Source: Leptospirillum sp. (GTDB taxonomy: Bacteria; Nitrospirota; Leptospirillia; Leptospirillales; Leptospirillaceae). Taken from it: a stretch of DNA of 6,412 bases. Below the pieces are notes generated by a model. That model made no database searches. It had not been told where the DNA came from and saw only the letters and a list, made by a program, of their open reading frames with translations. Of the stretch, positions 1 through 5,928 are shown piece by piece. How positions within the stretch are numbered: the first letter of the stretch is position 1; each line of letters begins with the position of its first letter. A program made the translations under genes and the position numbers. The stretch covers positions 1 to 6,412 of the forward strand of contig DAIEST010000180.1 of assembly GCA_027346125.1 (NCBI GenBank), read 5' to 3'.

Positions 1-1
1 T

Positions 2-868
2 CCGATGACAAAGTCGTCCCCCAAAGAAATGCTCCCGATCATCGACAAACCCGTCGTCCAGTATGTTCTGGAAGAGGCGGTCGAATCGGGTATCCGCCAG
101 ATCGTCATGGTGACCGGACGGGGAAAGAGAGCCATCGAGGATCACTTCGACATCTCCTACGAACTGGAAGACGTGCTCCGCAAGAAGAACAAGCTCGACA
201 TCCTCTCCGAACTCCAGCGAATCTCCGCCCTTTCGGAAATCACCTATATTCGCCAGAAAGAAGCCCTGGGACTGGGACATGCCGTCCTGTGCTCGGAGAT
301 GGTGGTCGGAAACGAGCCTTTTGCGGTCGCACTGGGAGACGAAATCCTCTACGGACCCCAATCGGGTCTTGCCCAGCTTCTGACCGCCTACGAAGAACTG
401 CAGGCTCCGGTCATCGGCCTTCAGCGTGTTCCCCGTTCCGAGGTCTGCCATTACGGCATCGTGGACGGCACCCCTGTCCGGGACGGGCTGTTCCGGGTGG
501 ACCGCCTCGTCGAAAAGCCGAAAGTCCAGGATGCCCCCTCCGACTATGCCATCATCGGCCGGTATATCCTGACTCCCGATGTCTACGACATTCTCAAGAA
601 CCAGACCCCCGGCGTCGGAGGCGAAATCCAGCTGACGGACGCCCTCAACACCCTGGCCCGCCAGCGTCCGGTCTACGCCATGGAAATCCAGGGCGACCGC
701 TTCGACACCGGAGACAAGATGGGTTTTCTGAAAGCCACCGTGCATTTCGCCCTCAAAAGAGGGGACCTTTCGGAAGAGTTCCGTCTTTTTCTCGAAGGCG
801 TCCTTGCGCAGGGAACCCTGAGTCCGGAAAGGGAGATACCCGGAGAAACGGTGTATGCGAACCGATAG
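2..868 (+). CDS. galU: UTP--glucose-1-phosphate uridylyltransferase GalU (5' end outside window)
   Basis: GalU makes UDP-glucose from UTP and glucose-1-phosphate in the cytoplasm, the activated sugar feeding polysaccharide synthesis. The gene is cut by the left edge: the reading frame is open to the first complete codon (Pro, position 2), and the GxGTR nucleotide-binding loop that opens this family is missing, so about 15-20 residues lie upstream. The ATG at position 5 is therefore an internal Met. Counting from it, visible family motifs are KEMLP (7-11), GDE in the metal/nucleotide region (111-113), VEKP (169-172), GGEIQLTD (205-212) and DTGDK (234-238), all in the expected order. In-window length (287 aa) plus the missing part gives about 305 aa, normal for GalU. 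Its last 14 nt overlap the exosortase gene, so it is probably in the same operon. A related NDP-sugar pyrophosphorylase is less likely given the motif match. Confidence 0.95.
   Translation, partial: PMTKSSPKEMLPIIDKPVVQYVLEEAVESGIRQIVMVTGRGKRAIEDHFDISYELEDVLRKKNKLDILSELQRISALSEITYIRQKEALGLGHAVLCSEMVVGNEPFAVALGDEILYGPQSGLAQLLTAYEELQAPVIGLQRVPRSEVCHYGIVDGTPVRDGLFRVDRLVEKPKVQDAPSDYAIIGRYILTPDVYDILKNQTPGVGGEIQLTDALNTLARQRPVYAMEIQGDRFDTGDKMGFLKATVHFALKRGDLSEEFRLFLEGVLAQGTLSPEREIPGETVYANR
842..846 (+). promoter_or_regulatory. Ribosome binding site of the exosortase gene
   Basis: GGAGA lies 8 nt upstream of the ATG at 855 and inside the galU coding region. It supports that ATG as the start and implies coupling of exosortase translation to galU. 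Confidence 0.65.
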
Positions 869-1685
869 AATCGTTCTGGCCATCGCCGTGACAACGGCGG
901 TCCTGTTATCCTGGCAGAATTTCCGGAAACTGTGGGACGACTGGATGACGCTGCCGGCCTATTCCCACGGCGTCCTCGTGCCTCTGGTCTTCGGTCTGTT
1001 GCTCTACCTCGAACGGGACCGGCTCTCAGGTCTTTGCGACACACCGTCCCCGTGGGGAATCGTTCTGACGGCCGCAGGCGTTCTGTGTCTTGCGACCGGG
1101 ACCGTCTCCGGCCTCTACTACATCCAGCAGGTCTCTCTCCTTTTTCTCGTCGCCGGCATCGTGGCGGGGTACTGGGGCCTGAAAACCCTGAAAGCCGTCC
1201 GGTTTCCCATTCTGTACCTGTTGTTCATGATCCCCCTGCCCTATCTGGTGTTCAACGCCATCGCCCTTCCCCTCCAGATGCTGGCGGCAAAAGGATCCGC
1301 CAGGATCCTGGAGCTCTTGCAGATCCCGGTCTACCGGGAAGGGAACATCATCAATCTGCCCCACATCTCCCTCGGGATCGTCAAGGCCTGCAGCGGGATC
1401 CAGTCACTGGTCTCCCTTCTGGCGATTTCCGTCCTTTTGACAAAGTTGGGGAATCTCAGAGGGGGAACGGCAACCCTGTTCGCCCTTTCCGCCGTTCCCG
1501 TCGCCGTGATCGCCAACATGATCCGGATCGCGGGAGCGGGCATCCTCGGATCGATGAACCCCAGTCTTGCGGAGGGTTTCTTTCATCTGTTTTCCGGGTG
1601 GGTGGTCTTTCTGTTCGCCTTTCTCTTCCTGATCCTGGAGATCCGCCTCTTCCAGCGTTTCCGGAGAATCCCCGATGTCGCCTAG
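855..1685 (+). CDS. xrt: Exosortase (XrtA/EpsH-like membrane transpeptidase)
   Basis: Exosortases are multi-pass inner-membrane cysteine transpeptidases that recognise a C-terminal sorting signal (PEP-CTERM type) on secreted proteins, cleave it and are thought to pass the protein on for attachment. The 276-aa product is strongly hydrophobic, with about eight candidate membrane segments, at roughly 5-20, 38-52, 67-87, 92-107, 115-135, 178-197, 206-230 and 243-262. The family's three catalytic residues are visible in their usual contexts: Cys179 in KACSGIQSL, Arg224 in ANMIRI, and His244 in the HLFSGW stretch. The conserved YSHG near the N-terminus is at 36-39. The start at 855 overlaps galU by 14 nt and has a good ribosome binding site; the 3' end overlaps epsI by 11 nt. 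EpsI is often fused to the exosortase, but here it is a separate gene. EpsI and a PrsR-type regulator alongside favour the XrtA class, but the exact subclass cannot be fixed by eye. Confidence 0.93.
   Translation: MRTDRIVLAIAVTTAVLLSWQNFRKLWDDWMTLPAYSHGVLVPLVFGLLLYLERDRLSGLCDTPSPWGIVLTAAGVLCLATGTVSGLYYIQQVSLLFLVAGIVAGYWGLKTLKAVRFPILYLLFMIPLPYLVFNAIALPLQMLAAKGSARILELLQIPVYREGNIINLPHISLGIVKACSGIQSLVSLLAISVLLTKLGNLRGGTATLFALSAVPVAVIANMIRIAGAGILGSMNPSLAEGFFHLFSGWVVFLFAFLFLILEIRLFQRFRRIPDVA
1663..1667 (+). promoter_or_regulatory. Ribosome binding site of epsI
   Basis: GGAGA lies 7 nt upstream of the ATG at 1675, inside the last codons of the exosortase gene. It supports EpsI as an independently initiated protein and argues against a frameshifted exosortase-EpsI fusion. 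Confidence 0.6.
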
Positions 1686-2388
1686 ACTCCGCAACATGCT
1701 GCTGTCGTCGGCGTTGATGCTCGCCGGCCTGGCGGGTCTGTCCAGACTGGGGGCCGAAGGGACCATTCCGTCCCATCTGGCGCTTTCGGCTTTTCCCGAC
1801 CGGATCGGCGATTGGACGGGTGTCCGGATTCCGCTCGACAAAAAGACCCGATCGCTCCTGAACGCGGACGGCTACGCTTCGGTTCTGTATACCGAACACC
1901 CGGGCGAACCGGGTCTCCTGTTCTTCAGCATCTTTTACACCCGGCAGACCGCAGAAAAAAACATCCACTCCCCGGCCAACTGTCTGCCTTCTTCGGGATG
2001 GGCCGTCCTATCGCACAAGGTGATTTCCCTTCCCATAAACGGCGAGAGCCTCCCGCCGGTGGACGTCAACTACGACGTGATCCAGAAGGGTCTGGACAAA
2101 CAGCTTGTTCTCTACTGGTACCAGGAACGGGGGCACGTCTTCGCCGACGAATACCGGGGTCGCATCTATCTGATCGAAGACGCCCTTCTCCTCCACCGGT
2201 CCGACGGGGCCCTCGTCCGAATCTCCATGCCGGTCGCAGCTTCGCTCGGACAAACGTTACGGACGGAAGTCCGATTTCTCAAGGGTCTGTCCCCGCTTCT
2301 CGGAAAATACATTCCGGGTCCATCTCTTCCGGCCGATGTGGCCTTCCGGTCCGGACAGAACGTTCTCGCGGCCGGAGATCAACCATGA
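1675..2388 (+). CDS. epsI: EpsI family exosortase-associated protein
   Basis: EpsI-family proteins accompany exosortases, as a separate protein or fused to the exosortase C-terminus, and were first tied to methanolan-type exopolysaccharide synthesis. Their biochemical role is not established. The 237-aa product begins with a hydrophobic segment (about 7-25) that should be a membrane anchor or signal. The rest is likely periplasmic. Family hallmarks are present in order: FPDRIGDW (40-47), HSPANCLP followed by GW (98-109), LYWYQ (146-150) and RSDGALVRIS (175-184). The usual CLPGxGW reads CLPSSGW here, a Gly-to-Ser change. The ATG at 1675 overlaps the exosortase stop by 11 nt in another frame, and the TGA stop overlaps the regulator's ATG (ATGA at 2385-2388), so all three should be co-translated. 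Length is typical of a stand-alone EpsI. Confidence 0.9.
   Translation: MSPRLRNMLLSSALMLAGLAGLSRLGAEGTIPSHLALSAFPDRIGDWTGVRIPLDKKTRSLLNADGYASVLYTEHPGEPGLLFFSIFYTRQTAEKNIHSPANCLPSSGWAVLSHKVISLPINGESLPPVDVNYDVIQKGLDKQLVLYWYQERGHVFADEYRGRIYLIEDALLLHRSDGALVRISMPVAASLGQTLRTEVRFLKGLSPLLGKYIPGPSLPADVAFRSGQNVLAAGDQP
2374..2378 (+). promoter_or_regulatory. Ribosome binding site fixing the prsR start
   Basis: GGAGA lies 6 nt upstream of the ATG at 2385. It decides the start, because the same frame is open for about 190 further codons upstream (to 1812), which would produce an arginine- and proline-rich extension unlike any receiver domain. Confidence 0.65.
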
Positions 2389-3800
2389 CGACCGACTCGC
2401 CCGATTCATTGACCTTTGCCCCCCCACTTTTGATCGTGGACGACGATCCGGTCGTCCTGAAGCAGATGACGTGGCTGTTCAAGGGGGATTATCCCGTTCT
2501 GACCGCCGACAGCGCCTCTGCCGCCATCGAGGTCTTTCTTCGGGAAAAACCGCCGGTTGCGATTCTGGATCTCTCCCTCGGAAAAGAGGCGGGGCAGGAC
2601 GGCATCGACCTTCTCCGCTTTTTCTCCGAAGCCGATCCGCATTTCCACGGGATCATCCTGAGCGGTTCCATCGACCGGCCACGAGCCCTGGAAGCGGTGC
2701 GCCTCGGCGCCTACGACCTTCTCGACAAATCGGTTGACCCCGAAGAGCTGAAACGGGTCGTGGGCAGAGCCTGCAACCGGGCCCTGCTCGCCAGGACGCC
2801 GAATCGGCCCAAAGAAAGAACGTTATCCCCGGATGACTCCAATCCGTTCCCGGGTATCGTTACCAAGAATCCCGCGATGCGGGAGATGCTCCGCATCCTC
2901 CAAAAAATCAGCGCGACGGATGTCTCCGTCCTGGTGACGGGAGAGAGCGGCACCGGAAAAGAACTGTTCGCCCGGGCCATTCACGAACGAAGTCCCCGAA
3001 AGAACGGGCCTTTTATCGCCATCAATTGCGGTGCCATCCCCGAAAGCCTTCTGGAAAGCGAACTGTTCGGTCACGAAAAGGGGGCCTTCACCGGAGCGAC
3101 GGAGAGCCGGGCAGGGAAGTTCGAGGCCGCCCATCACGGAACGCTCTTCCTGGACGAAGTGGCCGAACTGCAGATCGAATTACAGGTGAAACTTCTGAGG
3201 GTGCTTCAGGACAAGATCGTCGAACGGGTCGGAAGCCGGAACGGAAAACAGCTCGATGTGCGGATCATTGCCGCCACAAACCAGCCTCTGAAGGAACTGA
3301 TGCCCCGGGGGCGATTTCGGGAAGACCTCTACTACCGGCTATCGGTCATGAGTTTCCATCTGCCTCCCCTCCGGGAGAGAGGCGAAGACGTGATTCTTCT
3401 GGCCCAGCATTTTCTGGAAAAATTCCGGACGGAATACAACAAACCCCAGGTCGTGGACTTCAGCCGGGAATGCCTGGAGATCATCCGGAAGCACGACTGG
3501 CCCGGAAACATCCGGGAACTCGAAAACCGGATCCAGCGGGCCGTGATCATCGCCGGGGGAAAATGGGTCACCCAAGAGGATCTCGACATCGGTCTCGATT
3601 CCCGGAACCATATCACGAACGCGCTGTCCATGAACCTGATCGGAGCACGGGAAGAGGCGGAAAAACGGATGCTGGTCGAAGCCTTCGAACAGGCCCGGGG
3701 CAACATCAGTCACGTGGCCCGCATGATCGGGACCAGCCGCCCTACGGTGCACGCCCTGATCAAGAAGCACGGGCTGAGCCCGAAGGAGTTCAAGGAGTAA
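2385..3800 (+). CDS. prsR: Sigma-54-dependent response regulator, PrsR type (PEP-CTERM-box regulator)
   Basis: This cytoplasmic two-component regulator should activate sigma-54 RNA polymerase at exosortase and polysaccharide genes. The 471-aa protein has three domains. The receiver (about 13-130) has an acidic pocket DDD (19-21), phospho-acceptor Asp62, switch Ser93 and Lys115. The AAA+ domain (about 157-385) has Walker A GESGTGK (186-192), GAFTGA (233-238), Walker B TLFLDE (253-258), sensor AATN (296-299), REDLYYRLS (312-320) and WPGNIRELE (372-380). A Fis-type helix-turn-helix lies at about 437-465. The intact GAFTGA loop means it should contact sigma-54. The receiver text (LDLSLG, LGAYDLLDK, VDPEEL) resembles the PEP-CTERM-box regulator PrsR more than generic NtrC. 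After Lys115 there is Ser where receivers usually have Pro. The start at 2385 overlaps the epsI stop (ATGA). The partner kinase PrsK is not in the window. A generic NtrC-like regulator is the alternative. Confidence 0.88.
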   Translation: MTTDSPDSLTFAPPLLIVDDDPVVLKQMTWLFKGDYPVLTADSASAAIEVFLREKPPVAILDLSLGKEAGQDGIDLLRFFSEADPHFHGIILSGSIDRPRALEAVRLGAYDLLDKSVDPEELKRVVGRACNRALLARTPNRPKERTLSPDDSNPFPGIVTKNPAMREMLRILQKISATDVSVLVTGESGTGKELFARAIHERSPRKNGPFIAINCGAIPESLLESELFGHEKGAFTGATESRAGKFEAAHHGTLFLDEVAELQIELQVKLLRVLQDKIVERVGSRNGKQLDVRIIAATNQPLKELMPRGRFREDLYYRLSVMSFHLPPLRERGEDVILLAQHFLEKFRTEYNKPQVVDFSRECLEIIRKHDWPGNIRELENRIQRAVIIAGGKWVTQEDLDIGLDSRNHITNALSMNLIGAREEAEKRMLVEAFEQARGNISHVARMIGTSRPTVHALIKKHGLSPKEFKE

Positions 3801-3842
3801 AGTTCTTGGGCTTTTTCCATCATCATCATTGCCAAAGAACTT
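3800..3842 (+). other. Imperfect inverted repeat after prsR (possible RNA hairpin)
   Basis: The arms AAGTTCTTGGGC (3800-3811) and GCCAAAGAACTT (3831-3842) pair over 12 bp with one G-A mismatch. They enclose a 19-nt loop with a T-rich start and four CAT repeats (3818-3829). The left arm begins at the last base of the prsR stop codon. No T-run follows the right arm on either strand, so it is not a standard intrinsic terminator. It could be a processing or stabilising hairpin at the operon 3' end, a degenerate terminator, or a dyad operator. Confidence 0.4.
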
Positions 3843-3875
3843 AATGAGGCCGGACAAGAAATCTTGAACACGGAC

Positions 3876-3879
3876 AGGA
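3876..3879 (+). promoter_or_regulatory. Ribosome binding site of the GH123-like gene
   Basis: AGGA lies 7 nt upstream of the ATG at 3887. It supports this ATG, which also places a conventional membrane anchor at the N-terminus. The GTG at 3883 is in another frame and leads only to a short spurious reading frame. Confidence 0.5.
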
Positions 3880-3886
3880 TGGGTGA

Positions 3887-5926
3887 ATGCAGAATTTCCG
3901 AAGCAAACTGACCTGGTTTCTGATGGGAGTGGCAAGTGGCGTCCTGATGGTCGCGCTGGCGACGTTTTTCGTTCTGACCTCCCCCAGTCTTCGGGAACAC
4001 TTGAAAGAAACGGTCAAGAAGATCCTGAAAGTTCATCAGACCGTCGACGCCATCAAGACACTGGAGGCCAAGAGCAAGAATCTGCTTCATCCGGGTCTGG
4101 TGATTCCGGATAACTTTCTGCATTACCCTTTTCCCGGGACACGGGTCGAAAAAAATGGAGATCTTCTGACCTGGATCGCACCCCTGTCCGATCGGATCCA
4201 GCTTCAGGACATACCACCTGACAATCGGATTGGAAAACCCGGCAGTTCCTCTCCCCTCCATCTTGTCGGTCTCCGAGGAGAGGTCCTGTCTTTCCAGCTG
4301 GTTCTTCGGTCTGCACAGAAAATACCGGATCTCCATGCCCGATTGTCGCTGGATCCGCATACCGGCTCCTGCATCACAACACACCGCTTTCTCGAACATT
4401 ACGAGCACTTCACGGCAAGCGACGTCAAATATGGTCCGATCCACCCGCACGACATTCCGGACCCGCTGATCCCTTTCCGGGACCCTTATACCCCCGGGCG
4501 CATCATCGTGGCCGATATTCCTGTTACCCCCAACGCAAACCAGCCCGTGTGGATCGACGTCGCCTATGCGAGAAACTGCGCACCGGGAACATACTCGGGG
4601 ATTCTGACCATCCGTTCCGGTGACCAGGTTTTCCGTAAAACCCCGGTGAAATTCGAAGTGCTTTCCCCCGCACTTCCGGAACACGCCCCCATTTCCCGGT
4701 GGATGGAATTGTATGTGAGCCGTTTCTATGCAGGACTGGTCAAAGGTGGATTACCCACATCCGATCTGGAATTCCAGCGCATGTACCGAAGGACGTTTGT
4801 CCTCGCCCACAATTACGGATTTTCCACCAACGACTCCGGCGGGATTCATCCTGATATCCGGTGGGACGGGAAGACCGGAATACCCACCTCTGTGGACTGG
4901 TCCTATTATGACAACCTCTTTGGCCCGATGCTTTCGGGTCAGTTGACCGGCTCCCCTCCCAATACATGGAGTCTTCCCATAGGCCCGTGGTCGCTGGGGA
5001 TAGGTATGTGGGGAGGATTTGCCGTTTTGGGGGGACACCCATCCGCCATTTCGGACTGGAAAGGGGTTCCGGACATTATGGCACAGAACCTGGCCAAACT
5101 GATCGTCCGGCACTGGAAGGAAAAAGGCTGGCCCATCGACCGAACCTTTGCATATGTGGCAGACGAGCCAGTTCACAAACTTTATTACTATGCTGACACC
5201 TACAAACTCATCGCAAAAGATGCCGATTCCCTGCATAAAGGCTCACCGGACATCCGTGTCATGCTCACGGATGTCCCTTATATCACATACAAGAACCAGG
5301 TGGGACATAAAAAACTCATCATGGTTGGAAAAGTGAATATCTGGTCGGCGGCCGCCGAACAGTTCATTCCATCCAGGATGCAGGAACGACAAAGAAAGGG
5401 TGACCAGGTCTGGTTCTACCAGGCTGGGGGTCCTCCCTTTATAGGACAGAACGACCTCTATTCCCTGGGCCCTGGTTTTCGGATGTGGTTCTGGACGGCC
5501 TGGAAATACCATGTCAACGGGGTCTTTTACTGGGCGGACACCTTTTGGAACGACAATAAAGAAAATGCGAATCCTTTCGTCAATCAGGGTCTTGGAGACG
5601 GGACGATCATGTATCCGGGGAAACAGTTGCATTATATCGGATTCCCCGATATCAATGGCCCGATTCCCTCAATCCGCATGGCTCAGTGGCGACGGGGATA
5701 TGAAGACTATCGCTACCTGACCCTCTTAAAACAAAACGGAAAAGAGAAAAATGCTGACCGGACAGTTAACCGGCTTGTCGTTCATGCCCTGAACGATGGA
5801 GGATACCTTCCGTATTGGAGATCCCCCCTTTGGCAAAAACCGGGTGACTGGAGTCACAACCCGCAGGACTGGCATAAGGCACGCATTGATATGGCACGGG
5901 AAATTGCGGCAGGTTCGGGAAAGTGA
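3887..5926 (+). CDS. Membrane-anchored GH123-like / DUF4091 glycoside hydrolase
   Basis: The 679-aa protein is probably a glycan-cleaving enzyme tethered to the outer face of the inner membrane. After a short basic start (Arg5, Lys7) comes one hydrophobic segment (about 9-32), predicting N-in/C-out topology, then a charged helical stalk (about 34-66). A beta-rich region (about 75-260) precedes a catalytic-barrel-like region (about 270-530). There YVADEP (423-428) supplies adjacent Asp426-Glu427, the arrangement of the catalytic pair in GH123 beta-N-acetylgalactosaminidases. The C-terminus (about 530-612) matches DUF4091: WTAWKYHVNGVFYW (536-549), GDGTIMYPG (570-578) and PSIRMAQWRRGYEDYRYL (594-611). 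No PEP-CTERM tail is present. The gene follows prsR after an 86-nt gap and lies 2 nt before a glycosyltransferase-like gene, which suggests a role in trimming or degrading the polymer made by the locus. Substrate is unknown; family resemblance points to N-acetylhexosamine. Its GC is lower than that of the upstream genes. Confidence 0.8.
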   Translation: MQNFRSKLTWFLMGVASGVLMVALATFFVLTSPSLREHLKETVKKILKVHQTVDAIKTLEAKSKNLLHPGLVIPDNFLHYPFPGTRVEKNGDLLTWIAPLSDRIQLQDIPPDNRIGKPGSSSPLHLVGLRGEVLSFQLVLRSAQKIPDLHARLSLDPHTGSCITTHRFLEHYEHFTASDVKYGPIHPHDIPDPLIPFRDPYTPGRIIVADIPVTPNANQPVWIDVAYARNCAPGTYSGILTIRSGDQVFRKTPVKFEVLSPALPEHAPISRWMELYVSRFYAGLVKGGLPTSDLEFQRMYRRTFVLAHNYGFSTNDSGGIHPDIRWDGKTGIPTSVDWSYYDNLFGPMLSGQLTGSPPNTWSLPIGPWSLGIGMWGGFAVLGGHPSAISDWKGVPDIMAQNLAKLIVRHWKEKGWPIDRTFAYVADEPVHKLYYYADTYKLIAKDADSLHKGSPDIRVMLTDVPYITYKNQVGHKKLIMVGKVNIWSAAAEQFIPSRMQERQRKGDQVWFYQAGGPPFIGQNDLYSLGPGFRMWFWTAWKYHVNGVFYWADTFWNDNKENANPFVNQGLGDGTIMYPGKQLHYIGFPDINGPIPSIRMAQWRRGYEDYRYLTLLKQNGKEKNADRTVNRLVVHALNDGGYLPYWRSPLWQKPGDWSHNPQDWHKARIDMAREIAAGSGK

Positions 5927-5928
5927 TC

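Noticed and set aside
1289..1310. Paired GGATCC sites forming a short repeat
   Set aside because: They encode ordinary residues (GSA, RIL) of the exosortase and are explained by codon choice.
1812..2384. Long upstream extension of the prsR reading frame, opening at 1812
   Set aside because: It overlaps epsI in another frame and encodes an arginine/proline-rich sequence with no receiver similarity. The ATG at 2385 has a good ribosome binding site and begins just before the receiver domain.
3801..3886. Possible sigma-70 promoter in the only intergenic gap
   Set aside because: TTGGGC, TTGCCA and TTGAAC hexamers occur, but none has an acceptable -10 element at 16-18 nt.
3710..4684. 324-codon open frame on the minus strand
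   Set aside because: It lies antisense to the 3' end of prsR and the 5' part of the GH123-like gene, both with clear homology. Its translation shows no recognisable domain and the frame looks like a shadow of the coding strand.
5616..5631. GG-N10-GC with a perfect TTGCA -12 half
   Set aside because: The -24 half matches only the GG, and the site is internal to the GH123-like gene about 300 nt from the next start.
5870..5885. TGGCAT followed by GC at the correct sigma-54 spacing (GG-N10-GC)
   Set aside because: The -24 half is good but the -12 half reads ACGCA instead of TTGCA, and it lies within the 3' coding region. Too weak to annotate.
5892..5907. TGGCACG and TTGC elements resembling a sigma-54 promoter just before the last gene
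   Set aside because: There are 11 bases between GG and GC; sigma-54 promoters need 10, and one-base changes normally abolish activity. The site also lies inside the preceding coding sequence.
5880..5926. PEP-CTERM-type sorting tail on the GH123-like protein
   Set aside because: The C-terminus is polar and lacks a PEP motif, hydrophobic segment and basic end; the protein is anchored by its N-terminus instead.
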